A stretch of 34,101 nucleotides of DNA, taken from contig BJUT01000047.1 in the NCBI GenBank assembly GCA_007988745.1, positions 1 through 34,101 on the forward strand, read 5' to 3'. This stretch comes from Pseudoalteromonas atlantica (GTDB lineage: Bacteria > Pseudomonadota > Gammaproteobacteria > Enterobacterales > Alteromonadaceae). Numbering within the stretch: the first letter of the stretch is position 1; each line of letters opens with the position of its first letter. Under the pieces are notes generated by a model, which ran no database searches, had not been told where the DNA came from, and worked only from the letters and a program-made list of their open reading frames with translations. Position numbers and translations under genes: made by a program. Of this stretch, positions 8,630 to 17,383 are shown in pieces.

Positions 8630-11600
8630 TTATTCTATCTCTTTTATCGCATTCATAACGCGTTTTGCAGAAATAGGATATGGGGTACCTAAGGTTTGCG
8701 CAAACAGTGACACCCTAAGCTCCTGCTGCATCCAAAAAATAGCGTTTACCTGTTGCGGAATAGGCAAGCCTTTTGGAATTTTATTTACGAGCTTTTTGTA
8801 CTCTTGCGCTACTTTTTCAAGTTCTAAAACACACAATCTATCGCGGTTAGGATCAACAGGCAGTTTTTCTAAACGTTTTTGAATCGCTTTTAAATAACGA
8901 ATTAGGTCGGGCATTTTATTCGCACCGTGAGCGCTCACAAATCCTTTGAAGATAAGTGACTCAAGCTGCGATTTTATATCGCCATGGGCAGTTATCATAG
9001 TTAAATCGACACGCCCTTTCATTTTTTTATGTAACGCATGAGCAATGCTTAAAACTTGTTCAACTTGGGTGGCAATTTCTACCACAGCATCGCCTAGTTC
9101 GCCCCTAATTTGCTCTTTAACTTTATCAAAAGCGTCTTCATCGCGTATATCGCCATGCTTTATTAATAAGCTGTCTACGCCGGCGGCAATACAATCGTCA
9201 ATTAAGTCTGCAATTTTCCCAAACGGATTAAAGTACAAGCCCAGTTTGGCTTTATTAGGCAAGTTTTGCTGAAGGTACTTTATTGGCGACGGCACATTTA
9301 ATAATACTAAACGCCGTAAACCTTGCTGGTGCGCTTGCTGGGCTTTTTCTTCACTATCAAAGAGCTCAATTGCCGCTGTGGATTTTTTATCTACCAGCGC
9401 TGGGTAAGCTTTTATTTCGTATTGGCCTTGCTTTTTAACGTACGAGGCAGGCAAAGCGCCAAAGTCCCATTGTGTTAAATCGGCTTTTTCAATGCCTTTA
9501 TCGGCCACCTTTGATAGCGTATCAGTTACTTTGCCTTGCAGCTGTGCTTTTAGTTTTGCTAAATCTAGTCCGCGTGCTAGCAATTTATCGTGCTCATCAC
9601 GCACCTCAAACTGCAATCTTAAATGAGGCGCCAGTGCGTTTAGATCCCACGCTTCTATATCTACTTTTACGCCTGTCATTCTTAGTAAGCGTGTAGTAAG
9701 TGCATCAAGTAAGCTGCCTTGCATAGGCTCAATGGCGGCCAGTACAGCATCAGCGTAATTGGGAGCAGGTACAAAGTTACGACGTAACGACTTAGGTAAC
9801 GATTTAATTAAACCGCTTATTAGCTCATGCCTAAAGGCAGGTATGTGCCAATCAAACCCGGTTTCTTGCACTTGGTTTAAAAGTGCTACCGGTATTTGTA
9901 CAGCCACCCCATCAACAGCTTGTCCTGGATCAAAATGATAGCTCAGTGGCAAAATGATATTATCTTGCTGCCATGTATCAGGGTAATCAAACTCAGTAAT
10001 ATTACTTGCACCGTGCTGCATAAGCTCTTCACGGGACATGTATAGGTAGCGTTTGTCTTTTTGCTTTTGGGCTTTATACCACTTAATAAAGGCTGCACGG
10101 TTGTTAATTTCTTTAGGTATTTTTTTATCGTAAAATTCAAATAACGTTTGCTCATCAACCAAAATATCGCGACGTCGCGATTTATGCTCAAGTACCTGAA
10201 TATCTTCTATTAGCTCGCGGTTGTACGCCAAAAATTGCTCATTTAAGCCAAGCTCTTGCTCTACAAGGGCGGTGCGTACAAACAGCTCACGACTAACTTT
10301 AGGGTCTATATTGCTATACACACAGCGGCGTTTATTAACCACCAATAAGCCGTACAAGGTTTGTTGCTCGAACGCGATAACAGCGCCTGGTTTTTTCTCC
10401 CAATGCGGCTCAGAATAGCTTCGTTTTACTAAATGCTGTGCAAGGGGCTCTACCCAATTAATATCTATTTTGGCATTAATACGTGCGTATAGTTTACTGG
10501 TCTCTACCAGCTCTGCCGACATAATCCATTTGGGGCTCTTTTTAAATAATCCAGAACCCGGAAAAATATGAAACTGGCTATTACGAGCGCCTTTATATAC
10601 TTGCTTTTCGTCTTTAAAGCCTATGTGACTTAACATGCCGCTCAGTAACGCTTTGTGTATTAGCTCTGAGTCAGCCACTTGCGTGGTGGCTTTAATTTTC
10701 ATTTCGTTGCACACAGTGCTTATTTGATAAACAATGTCTTGCCACTCACGAATACGCATATAAGCTAAAAAGTCTTTTTGGCACAACTTTCTAAACTGGC
10801 TATTTGTCAGCTCACTTTGCTGCTCTTCTAGGTAATTCCAAAGATTTAAAAAAGCAATAAAATCCGAGTCAGGGTCATCAAAGCGACTGTGTTTTTCGTT
10901 CGCTGCGGCGCGTTTTTCTTGCGGGCGCTCTCGGGGGTCTTGAATCGACAGCGCTGCCACAATAATAATAACTTCTCGTAGTGCACCGAGCTTATTAGCC
11001 GTCAACACCATTTTAGCTAAACGCGGGTCGACCGGTAAGCGGCTAAGCTCACGCCCTGATTGCGTTAAACTCGTTTGATGGCGCTTTTTACTCGGCTTAA
11101 TCGCCTGAAGTTCTTCAAGTAGGGTTAAACCATCGTTAATATTGCGACTATCTGGCGCTTGTACAAACGGAAACTCGCTCATATCGCCAAGCCCTAATGC
11201 CAACATTTGCAAAATAACAGAGGCTAAATTAGTGCGCAGTATTTCTGGGTCTGTAAATTCTGGGCGAGATATAAAGTCATCTTGCGAGTATAAACGTATA
11301 CAAATACCCGCTTCAACACGGCCACAGCGTCCCATACGCTGGTTCGCACTTGCCTGAGAAATTGGCTCAATAGGTAAACGCTGTACTTTAGTACGATAGC
11401 TGTAACGGCTAATACGCGCTGTACCTGGGTCTATTACATAACGAATACCCGGCACCGTTAATGAGGTTTCGGCCACGTTGGTTGATAAAATAATATGGCG
11501 GCGCGAATGCGGGGCAAATATACGATTTTGCTCTGCGTTAGATAAGCGCGAGTAAAGTGGTAATACGTCGGTGTGTTTTAAATTACGTTTAGAGAGCGCC

Positions 11601-12523
11601 TCTGCAGTATCGCGTATTTCGCGCTCGCCATTTAAAAATATGAGAATGTCCCCGGGCCCTTCAGCGCACAGCTCATCTACCGCATCAAAAATACCTTGCA
11701 GTTGGTCGCCTTCGGCTTCCATAGCGTCTTTATTTATATCGCTTATAGGGTTATAGCGCACCTCAACGGGGAATGTACGTCCCGACACTTCAATAATTGG
11801 CGCATCATCAAAGTGCTTTGAAAAACGTTCAGGATCAATGGTCGCCGAGGTAATAATAACTTTTAAGTCGGGGCGCTTTGGCAGTAAGTTTTTTAAATAC
11901 CCTAAAATAAAATCGATATTTAAGCTGCGCTCATGGGCTTCATCAATAATGATGGTGTCGTACTGATTTAAAAAGCGGTCTTGTTGTATTTCGGCGAGCA
12001 AAATACCGTCGGTCATCAGTTTTACATACGTATTATTAGAAACCTGATCGCTAAAACGTATTTTAAAACCGATTTGTTGGCCAAGCTCACATTTCATTTC
12101 CTCAGCAATGCGGTTAGCTACACTGCGCGCGGCTAAACGTCGTGGCTGGGTATGGCCAATAAAGCCATCAACCCCACGGCCAAGCTCTAAACACATTTTT
12201 GGTATTTGCGTGGTTTTACCTGAGCCTGTTTCACCGGCAATAATCACCACTTGATTATTCGCAATGGCGTCTTTAATGACGTCCTTTTTTTGACTTACCG
12301 GTAATTGCTCAGGGTACGTTACAGCGGGCAGCTCAGCTAAACGTTTTTCACGTAGCTGCTGGCTGCGGGTAATATCAGCCGCTATTTTTTCAAGGGCATT
12401 GGCCTGCTTAGTCTCATCTTGTATTTTTTTTACGCCATGTAAGCGTTTTTTAAATATAAACTGATCTTTTTTTAAGCACGTTTTAAGCTCGCCAAACAAC
12501 TGACCTAGGTTTACCACCCGCAC
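8630..12523 (-). CDS. hrpA: ATP-dependent RNA helicase HrpA (DEAH box)
   Basis: 1297 residues if read from the GTG at 12523, matching full-length HrpA (about 1300 in E. coli). The DEAH/RHA helicase core has Walker A GETGSGKT (97-104), DEAH (194-197), SAT (226-228) and QRMGRCGR (motif VI). Then come the winged-helix and ratchet region, an OB fold and the long HrpA-specific C-terminal extension. The N-terminal RRLHGV-type segment (here KKRLHGVKK) is also as in the family. HrpA helps resolve stalled ribosomes. Start choice: AAGG lies only about 1 base before the GTG at 12523 but about 7 bases before a second in-frame GTG at 12517. The true start may therefore be 12517, which removes two residues. 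It is a single gene between iaaA-like (upstream) and the response regulator (downstream). Confidence 0.95.
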   Translation of the reverse strand: MRVVNLGQLFGELKTCLKKDQFIFKKRLHGVKKIQDETKQANALEKIAADITRSQQLREKRLAELPAVTYPEQLPVSQKKDVIKDAIANNQVVIIAGETGSGKTTQIPKMCLELGRGVDGFIGHTQPRRLAARSVANRIAEEMKCELGQQIGFKIRFSDQVSNNTYVKLMTDGILLAEIQQDRFLNQYDTIIIDEAHERSLNIDFILGYLKNLLPKRPDLKVIITSATIDPERFSKHFDDAPIIEVSGRTFPVEVRYNPISDINKDAMEAEGDQLQGIFDAVDELCAEGPGDILIFLNGEREIRDTAEALSKRNLKHTDVLPLYSRLSNAEQNRIFAPHSRRHIILSTNVAETSLTVPGIRYVIDPGTARISRYSYRTKVQRLPIEPISQASANQRMGRCGRVEAGICIRLYSQDDFISRPEFTDPEILRTNLASVILQMLALGLGDMSEFPFVQAPDSRNINDGLTLLEELQAIKPSKKRHQTSLTQSGRELSRLPVDPRLAKMVLTANKLGALREVIIIVAALSIQDPRERPQEKRAAANEKHSRFDDPDSDFIAFLNLWNYLEEQQSELTNSQFRKLCQKDFLAYMRIREWQDIVYQISTVCNEMKIKATTQVADSELIHKALLSGMLSHIGFKDEKQVYKGARNSQFHIFPGSGLFKKSPKWIMSAELVETSKLYARINAKIDINWVEPLAQHLVKRSYSEPHWEKKPGAVIAFEQQTLYGLLVVNKRRCVYSNIDPKVSRELFVRTALVEQELGLNEQFLAYNRELIEDIQVLEHKSRRRDILVDEQTLFEFYDKKIPKEINNRAAFIKWYKAQKQKDKRYLYMSREELMQHGASNITEFDYPDTWQQDNIILPLSYHFDPGQAVDGVAVQIPVALLNQVQETGFDWHIPAFRHELISGLIKSLPKSLRRNFVPAPNYADAVLAAIEPMQGSLLDALTTRLLRMTGVKVDIEAWDLNALAPHLRLQFEVRDEHDKLLARGLDLAKLKAQLQGKVTDTLSKVADKGIEKADLTQWDFGALPASYVKKQGQYEIKAYPALVDKKSTAAIELFDSEEKAQQAHQQGLRRLVLLNVPSPIKYLQQNLPNKAKLGLYFNPFGKIADLIDDCIAAGVDSLLIKHGDIRDEDAFDKVKEQIRGELGDAVVEIATQVEQVLSIAHALHKKMKGRVDLTMITAHGDIKSQLESLIFKGFVSAHGANKMPDLIRYLKAIQKRLEKLPVDPNRDRLCVLELEKVAQEYKKLVNKIPKGLPIPQQVNAIFWMQQELRVSLFAQTLGTPYPISAKRVMNAIKEIE

Positions 12524-12612
12524 ACCTTATAAATTTAATAAATGAGGGCTAATAGTATCAAAATAAACGCGCAGCGTTAATCCTACAATCCCTATAAGGC
12601 TTATATATCACG

Positions 12613-13641
12613 CTATTGGTTTTTAAAAATTCCCACAAAGGTTGCTTGCGTGTTCGATTTGCTTGCTCGGTACATGCCCGAGGTATTAAATGGCATACTA
12701 ATATGACCTTTAGCATCCACAATAATAACCCCACCTGTACCACCTATAGGCGCAAGTACTTGGTTAATAACCTCATCCCCAGCTTGTTCAATGGTTTTAT
12801 TTTGATATTTAACGCGTGCACAAATATCACTGGCAACACTGTAGCGAATAAAATACTCGCCGTGACCGGTGGCCGATACCGCACACGAATCGTTTTCAGC
12901 AAATGTACCCGCGCCAATAACAGGGGAATCGCCAATGCGGCCAAAGCGTTTTGCGGTCATGCCACCTGTAGATGTACCTGCGGCTAAATTGCCGTTTTTA
13001 TCAAGTGCCACTGCGCCTACGGTGCCCATTTTATAATTTGTTGGCAGGGCTTTATGCGCAGCTTGGTAGTTTTTGCTGGTTGCTTTTTCTAATTTTTGCT
13101 TTGCTTTTAAAAGTGCTTCATAACGGTGCTTAGTATCAAATATATTATTTTCTATCAGCGCAACGCCCTGCTCTTTGGCAAATTCTTCAGCGCCTTGACC
13201 ACTAAGCATTACGTGTACTGAGTTATCCATTACTAAGCGGGCTAATTGAATTGGGCTTTCTATGTGCTTTACGCCAGCGACCGCACCCGCTTGACGGTTT
13301 CGCCCATCCATTATTGAGGCATCAAGCTCATGGCTGCCATCATAGGTGTACACTGCACCACGCCCAGCATTAAAGTAAGGCGACTGCTCTAATACTTCAA
13401 TAGCAGTGGTGATTGCATCTAAACTTTCGCCGCCCTTTTCAAGTACGGTGTAACCCGCTTCAACAGCTTCGGCTAGTTTTGCTCGGTAGGCTTTTTCTTG
13501 CTCTGGGGTAAATTTTGCTTTTTCAATTGTGCCTGCTCCACCATGAATCGCTATAGCAAACGGGGCTTGTTCACTTAATGCTTGCGTGCTTAGTGTTAAG
13601 CAGCCGCTGGCTAAAACTGACAATAAGAATGTTTTTTTCAT
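12613..13641 (-). CDS. Exported isoaspartyl peptidase / L-asparaginase (Ntn-hydrolase)
   Basis: 342 residues from the ATG at 13641, which has AAAGAG 8 bases upstream. An earlier in-frame start would add 24 residues without a good site. An N-terminal signal sequence (about 1-22) predicts periplasmic location, and the LASGC at 10-14 could be a weak lipobox. The body is a plant-type asparaginase: IHGGAG near the mature N terminus, NAGRGAVYT, the autocleavage site with nucleophile Thr207 in MGTVGAVALD, then TSTGGM, RIGDSPVIGAGTFA and GTGGVI. The proenzyme should cleave before Thr207 into alpha and beta chains and hydrolyse isoaspartyl dipeptides and asparagine. It is similar to E. coli IaaA, but E. 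coli IaaA acts in the cytoplasm, so the signal peptide is a difference worth noting. Confidence 0.92.
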   Translation of the reverse strand: MKKTFLLSVLASGCLTLSTQALSEQAPFAIAIHGGAGTIEKAKFTPEQEKAYRAKLAEAVEAGYTVLEKGGESLDAITTAIEVLEQSPYFNAGRGAVYTYDGSHELDASIMDGRNRQAGAVAGVKHIESPIQLARLVMDNSVHVMLSGQGAEEFAKEQGVALIENNIFDTKHRYEALLKAKQKLEKATSKNYQAAHKALPTNYKMGTVGAVALDKNGNLAAGTSTGGMTAKRFGRIGDSPVIGAGTFAENDSCAVSATGHGEYFIRYSVASDICARVKYQNKTIEQAGDEVINQVLAPIGGTGGVIIVDAKGHISMPFNTSGMYRASKSNTQATFVGIFKNQ

Positions 13642-13840
13642 AGTGCGCTCTTTTTTAAATTTAGTATTGAATTTACTTTGAATGGTTACACGTATTTTTT
13701 CAACTAATATCAACGGTATTAAGTTAGCACTTTATTTAAGCACTTAATAAACAGCCTAATAATAATGCGAAATACGAGGGTGTGATTTTCCCCTCTGGCC
13801 TATTTTTAAAAATTGGCATAGAGTAAGTTTAATGGCACAA

Positions 13841-13864
13841 AAAAAGCGCCATCAGGCGCTTTTT
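13841..13864. terminator. Rho-independent terminator after the SapC-family gene
   Basis: Perfect 10-bp stem, AAAAAGCGCC / GGCGCTTTTT, with an ATCA loop, flanked by A and T tracts so it can work in both directions. It lies 18 bases beyond the stop of the minus-strand SapC-family gene. Confidence 0.85.
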
Positions 13865-13882
13865 ATCTAAACGTGTATGTAA

Positions 13883-14590
13883 TTACGCGTCTTGCTTAGC
13901 TTTTAAACGTGCTAAACGTGCTACTTGGTGAGTAGATGTTAAGAACGAATAAATAGGTGCTAAGTAACCGCGCTTACGAAGCTCTAAAAATTCTTCATCG
14001 CTAAGCGAGTTAAGTTTTTTCTCATCGATAAGGTAAATACCGTTGATGTCTTTTTTCTCGCCTTTAATGTCTACTGTTAGCGTTTGCGCTACTAGTAACT
14101 CTTTATCAGCTAAGTATTTAGTGAATGCTTCTGTTACTTGAGAAAACTCAATGAAAGACACTAAAGACTCTTTACGACGCTTTAAGTAGTCTGTTTCTTC
14201 ACCGTTTTCAAATAATGCGTTACCTTCTTCTTCACCTACAAGCGAGCTTGCTTCGTCAATCACAATACCGTACTGATCTTGCTCAGGGTGCTTTACTAGA
14301 CCTAATGGGTAACGCGTTGATGCCATAGGCGCAAAAGCTGCTGTCCATTTACCATCTTCTACAAACAGGTTTTCGCCTGGCTCTAGGCCAAACATTGCAA
14401 CTGCTTGGAAAGTACCGCTTTCGTTGTTTTTAACAAAAGACATTGGGAATTCATTTGCTACGCGTGCAAACTCATGTGCAACTACTGGCACTAAATGTTG
14501 AGTTTTCATAAATTCAACGTTGATGCCGTTTTGAATTTTAGTGTTGGCATGCTTTTCGTTGTGTAAAGGCTGTACTTGTTGCTCCGCCAT
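13883..14590 (-). CDS. SapC family protein
   Basis: 235 residues, recognised as the SapC family (named after a Campylobacter S-layer-associated gene, function unproven). Hallmarks are the N-terminal VPVVAHEFARVANEFPM segment, PLGLVKHPE, the acidic central stretch, and the C-terminal LRKRGYLAPIYSFLTSTHQVARL. There is no signal peptide or membrane segment. In Alteromonadales and Caulobacterales such genes often sit with TonB-dependent receptors and tryptophan-halogenase-like genes in carbohydrate loci. Here it stands alone, with its own terminator and a palindrome about 90 bases upstream. Ribosome site GGAG, 8 bases before the ATG. Confidence 0.85.
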   Translation of the reverse strand: MAEQQVQPLHNEKHANTKIQNGINVEFMKTQHLVPVVAHEFARVANEFPMSFVKNNESGTFQAVAMFGLEPGENLFVEDGKWTAAFAPMASTRYPLGLVKHPEQDQYGIVIDEASSLVGEEEGNALFENGEETDYLKRRKESLVSFIEFSQVTEAFTKYLADKELLVAQTLTVDIKGEKKDINGIYLIDEKKLNSLSDEEFLELRKRGYLAPIYSFLTSTHQVARLARLKAKQDA

Positions 14591-14680
14591 GTTACTGCTC
14601 CGTTTATTTTTAATATATATGTTTCATTGTTAATGCCTTTAGGCTAATGCTTTTGAACGAAAAAAGGAAGGGAAAGTTTT

Positions 14681-14694
14681 ATGACAACCGTCAT
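14681..14694. promoter_or_regulatory. Inverted repeat upstream of the SapC-family gene
   Basis: ATGAC AACC GTCAT, 5-bp arms with a 4-base spacer, about 90 bases before the SapC-family start codon. Its size and position would suit a dimeric repressor, but no regulator can be named. Confidence 0.35.
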
Positions 14695-14876
14695 GAAAAA
14701 ATAAAGTTTAACTAAATCTGGGCGTTGCTAAAAAACAGACAATAAAAACGCAACTAATACGCTCAAAAACAGTACAAATAACGGGTAATTTTAATACAGC
14801 ACCATAAAAACCATTAACACTGGTTAACAGTTTGACGGTATTTTTTGAATAGGTTTAGCATGTTATTTAGCCAAAT

Positions 14877-14906
14877 AAAAAGGCAGCTTAATTAAGCTGC
14901 CTTTTT
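14877..14906. terminator. Rho-independent terminator of the zwf-pgl operon
   Basis: A perfect 30-base palindrome (15-bp half sites) running from AAAAAGGCAGCTTAA into TTAAGCTGCCTTTTT, starting 22 bases beyond the pgl stop on the minus strand. It is symmetrical and so potentially bidirectional. Confidence 0.88.
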
Positions 14907-14928
14907 AAACTGTAAATAAGCGGCTAAA

Positions 14929-15639
14929 TTAAGGCGCCCAATACACTTCAATATTTATGCTTGGGTGGTTTATCACAGCGCGAAGTGGCATATCGTTTAC
15001 ATCGCCACCCGCTTTAGCTTGCTTGTATACCGCTAGCTTTTCTTCACCACTGATCAGGAGTTTAACCACTTTAGAGTTTGCTATTGCATTTAAAGTCAGT
15101 GTCATGCGCTCTGTAATGCTGCCTGTCACGTCACTTTCTATTGCATTAATAGCGCACACAGTTTGCTGTGTTGTTAAACCATGCTCAAGGCCCTGCGCAT
15201 GTGGGAACAATGACGCTGTATGGCCATCTGGACCCATGCCTAAAATTGTTACATCATACGGTGCTTTTAAAGCGCCATAAGCGGCTTCACATACTTGTGT
15301 ACCTTGCTCGGCCGTTGCTGCATCGTTTTTCATGGTAATAAAACTAGCGGCACTGCCGTAATTTTGTAACAAGGTGCTTTTTATAAACGCTTCGTTACTT
15401 TTTTCGTGGCTTGGCTCAACCCAGCGCTCATCAACCATGGCAACATCTACATTTTGCCAATCTAAATCAAGCGTTGATAAGTGCTTGTACGCTGGCGCCG
15501 GAGACGAACCGCCCGATACCATTAGCACAGCACGGCCATCACTTTTTATGCCATCACGTAAAGATTGCTCAAGCGTGTGTGATAGCTCAGCGGTTAACTC
15601 ATCTTTTGAGTCAAAAAATTTTTCAACAAGTGTTGCCAT
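14929..15639 (-). CDS. pgl: 6-phosphogluconolactonase
   Basis: 236 residues of the DevB/SOL type of Pgl, which hydrolyses 6-phosphogluconolactone to 6-phosphogluconate. Visible motifs are VSGGSSPAP (phosphate-binding loop), VDERWVEPSHEKSN, and the family signature ILGMGPDGHTASLFPH. It begins 3 bases after the zwf stop with a GTAAGG ribosome site, so the two form an operon covering the first two steps of the oxidative pentose-phosphate pathway. The 6-phosphogluconate formed would feed either pentose-phosphate or Entner-Doudoroff enzymes. Neither edd nor eda follows here, since the operon ends at the terminator 22 bases downstream. Confidence 0.95.
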   Translation of the reverse strand: MATLVEKFFDSKDELTAELSHTLEQSLRDGIKSDGRAVLMVSGGSSPAPAYKHLSTLDLDWQNVDVAMVDERWVEPSHEKSNEAFIKSTLLQNYGSAASFITMKNDAATAEQGTQVCEAAYGALKAPYDVTILGMGPDGHTASLFPHAQGLEHGLTTQQTVCAINAIESDVTGSITERMTLTLNAIANSKVVKLLISGEEKLAVYKQAKAGGDVNDMPLRAVINHPSINIEVYWAP

Positions 15640-15642
15640 ACC

Positions 15643-17115
15643 TTACGCCTTATCGCCTGTGTTAAACCACACGTGGTTGTTTTCAGCTAATAATTCATCA
15701 GCATCATCCGGTCCCCAGCTACCAGCACGATAAAGTGCAGGTTTGCCTTTAGTTTGCCAGCGCTCAATAATTGGATCTATCCATTTCCACGCTTGACGAA
15801 CTTCGTCACGGTGTATAAATAACGATGGGTTATTAGCTGCAGCATCAAGCATTAAGCGTTTGTACGCATCAGAATGGAAACCGTTGCTGTATGCTTGAGA
15901 AAGCTCAATATTCATCGTTACCGGCTCTAATTGCATTTCAAGATTATCAAGGCGCTTAGACATAAGCGTTAATTGAATCGTCTCTTCCGGCTGCAAACGA
16001 ATAACAAGACGGTTTGGCTCAATATTACCCACGTTTTCTTCATAAATATTGTGCGATACTTTTTTGTACTCAACCACAATTTCTGCACAACGTTTAGCCA
16101 TACGCTTACCAGTACGAAGGTAAAAAGGTACCCCCGCCCAGCGCCAGTTATCAATGTGTGCACGAATAGCAACAAAAGTTTCTGTTTTACTTGAACCTTC
16201 GTTAAGCTCTTCTAAGTAACCAGGTACAATTTTACCGTTTAAATCCCCTGGTACGTATTGACCGCGAACGATATTTTCATCTACGTCACCTTCAAGTAAC
16301 GGACGAAGTGCTTCTAATACTTTAAGTTTTTCAGTACGGATGCTATTTGCGTTTAGTTTATTTGGTGATTCCATTGCCACTAAGCACAATAACTGTAATA
16401 GGTGGTTTTGCACCATGTCGCGCAGTGCACCGGCTTTATCGTAAAAACCAGCACGGCTTTCAAGGCCTACCGTTTCAGATAAACTAATTTGAATATTATC
16501 AATAGATTTAGCATCCCACATGTTTTCAAACAGTGAGTTTGAAAAACGCAGCGCCATTAGGTTTTGTACTGTCTCTTTACCTAAGTAGTGGTCTATACGG
16601 AAAATTTGCTCTTCGTCAAAAAACTCTGCAATTTTACCATTGATAGCCTCTGCTGATTCGCCGCAGTAACCAATTGGCTTTTCAACAACCACACGTGAAG
16701 TGGGTGTGATCAAACCTTTCGTTGATAAAATTTCACAACATGTGCCGTAAACAGCAGGCGGAAGTGATAAATAAAATACGCGAGATTTATTGCTGTCGTG
16801 CTCATCTAAAATGCCTTTAAGTACATCCCAGTTGTCGTCAGCTTCGGTTACGTTGCTTACTACAGGCACTAAGTAAGTAGAAAATGCTTTCCAATCTTTA
16901 GCGTTAAATTCGCCTTTACTTAAAAACTCTTTCAGTGCGTTGTGCGCTGTTTCTATGTAGTCAGCACGCTTACTTTCTTCACGCACTGTAGGCAGAATAC
17001 GCGAGCCTTCTGGTAAGTTGCCTTCTTGATATGCTCTGTACATTGCAGGTAGCAATTTGCGTAACGCAAGATCACCACCGCCCCCAAAAATTATAATATC
17101 AAAAGGATTAAGCAT
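15643..17115 (-). CDS. zwf: Glucose-6-phosphate 1-dehydrogenase
   Basis: 490 residues, full length for bacterial Zwf. It oxidises glucose-6-phosphate to 6-phosphogluconolactone with NAD(P)+. The N-terminal nucleotide-binding loop reads GGGGDLALRKLLPA (the usual form is GxxGDLxxRKL). The substrate-binding and catalytic signature RIDHYLGKE is intact, followed by VQNLMALRFSN. The ATG has GAGAG upstream. It is the first gene of the zwf-pgl operon. I looked for a HexR-like TGTAA...TTACA palindrome in the upstream 268 bases and found only a half site. Confidence 0.97.
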   Translation of the reverse strand: MLNPFDIIIFGGGGDLALRKLLPAMYRAYQEGNLPEGSRILPTVREESKRADYIETAHNALKEFLSKGEFNAKDWKAFSTYLVPVVSNVTEADDNWDVLKGILDEHDSNKSRVFYLSLPPAVYGTCCEILSTKGLITPTSRVVVEKPIGYCGESAEAINGKIAEFFDEEQIFRIDHYLGKETVQNLMALRFSNSLFENMWDAKSIDNIQISLSETVGLESRAGFYDKAGALRDMVQNHLLQLLCLVAMESPNKLNANSIRTEKLKVLEALRPLLEGDVDENIVRGQYVPGDLNGKIVPGYLEELNEGSSKTETFVAIRAHIDNWRWAGVPFYLRTGKRMAKRCAEIVVEYKKVSHNIYEENVGNIEPNRLVIRLQPEETIQLTLMSKRLDNLEMQLEPVTMNIELSQAYSNGFHSDAYKRLMLDAAANNPSLFIHRDEVRQAWKWIDPIIERWQTKGKPALYRAGSWGPDDADELLAENNHVWFNTGDKA

Positions 17116-17277
17116 AGTTACTCTCTACGTTTGTAATACCTAAAAGCGACTTCCATAAGCCGCTTGGTATGCAGGTTTAGTGCTTGAATGACAGTGGCTC
17201 TTAGTGTTAATAAAAGCCTATTGAATGTTTTACGCTATGGCGTTTTATTTATTATTTGACTGTTCGCACAATTAAAT

Positions 17278-17330
17278 GAGTCTTAGGAGTCCTGTAAATC
17301 CTCTCACAAAAATACAGGCCCTAAGAACTC
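17278..17330. repeat. Imperfect long hairpin between pgi and zwf
   Basis: GAGT-CTTAG-(GAGT)-CCTGTA on the left pairs with TACAGG-(CC)-CTAAG-A-ACTC on the right around a 16-base loop, giving about 15 paired bases with one internal mismatch block and one bulge. Read on the minus strand it begins with CTTAGGGCCTGT, and the same TTAGGGCCTGT core starts the element at 19296. It has no T tract and so is not an obvious terminator. Confidence 0.45.
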
Positions 17331-17383
17331 CAGCGCTACCCGTTCAAAGGTACTCGGTTTGCTTATTTACATAAGCGAATATA

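Larger units (their letters stand above)
14591..14928. other. Intergenic region between the SapC-family gene and pgl, 338 bp
   Basis: Contains the pgl terminator (14877-14906) and the promoter region of the minus-strand SapC-family gene, including the inverted repeat ATGAC-N4-GTCAT at 14681-14694. No coding potential of note is visible. Confidence 0.6.

Noticed and set aside
17116..17260. HexR-like site before zwf (TGTAATACC)
   Set aside because: Only one half of the TGTAA...TTACA palindrome is present.
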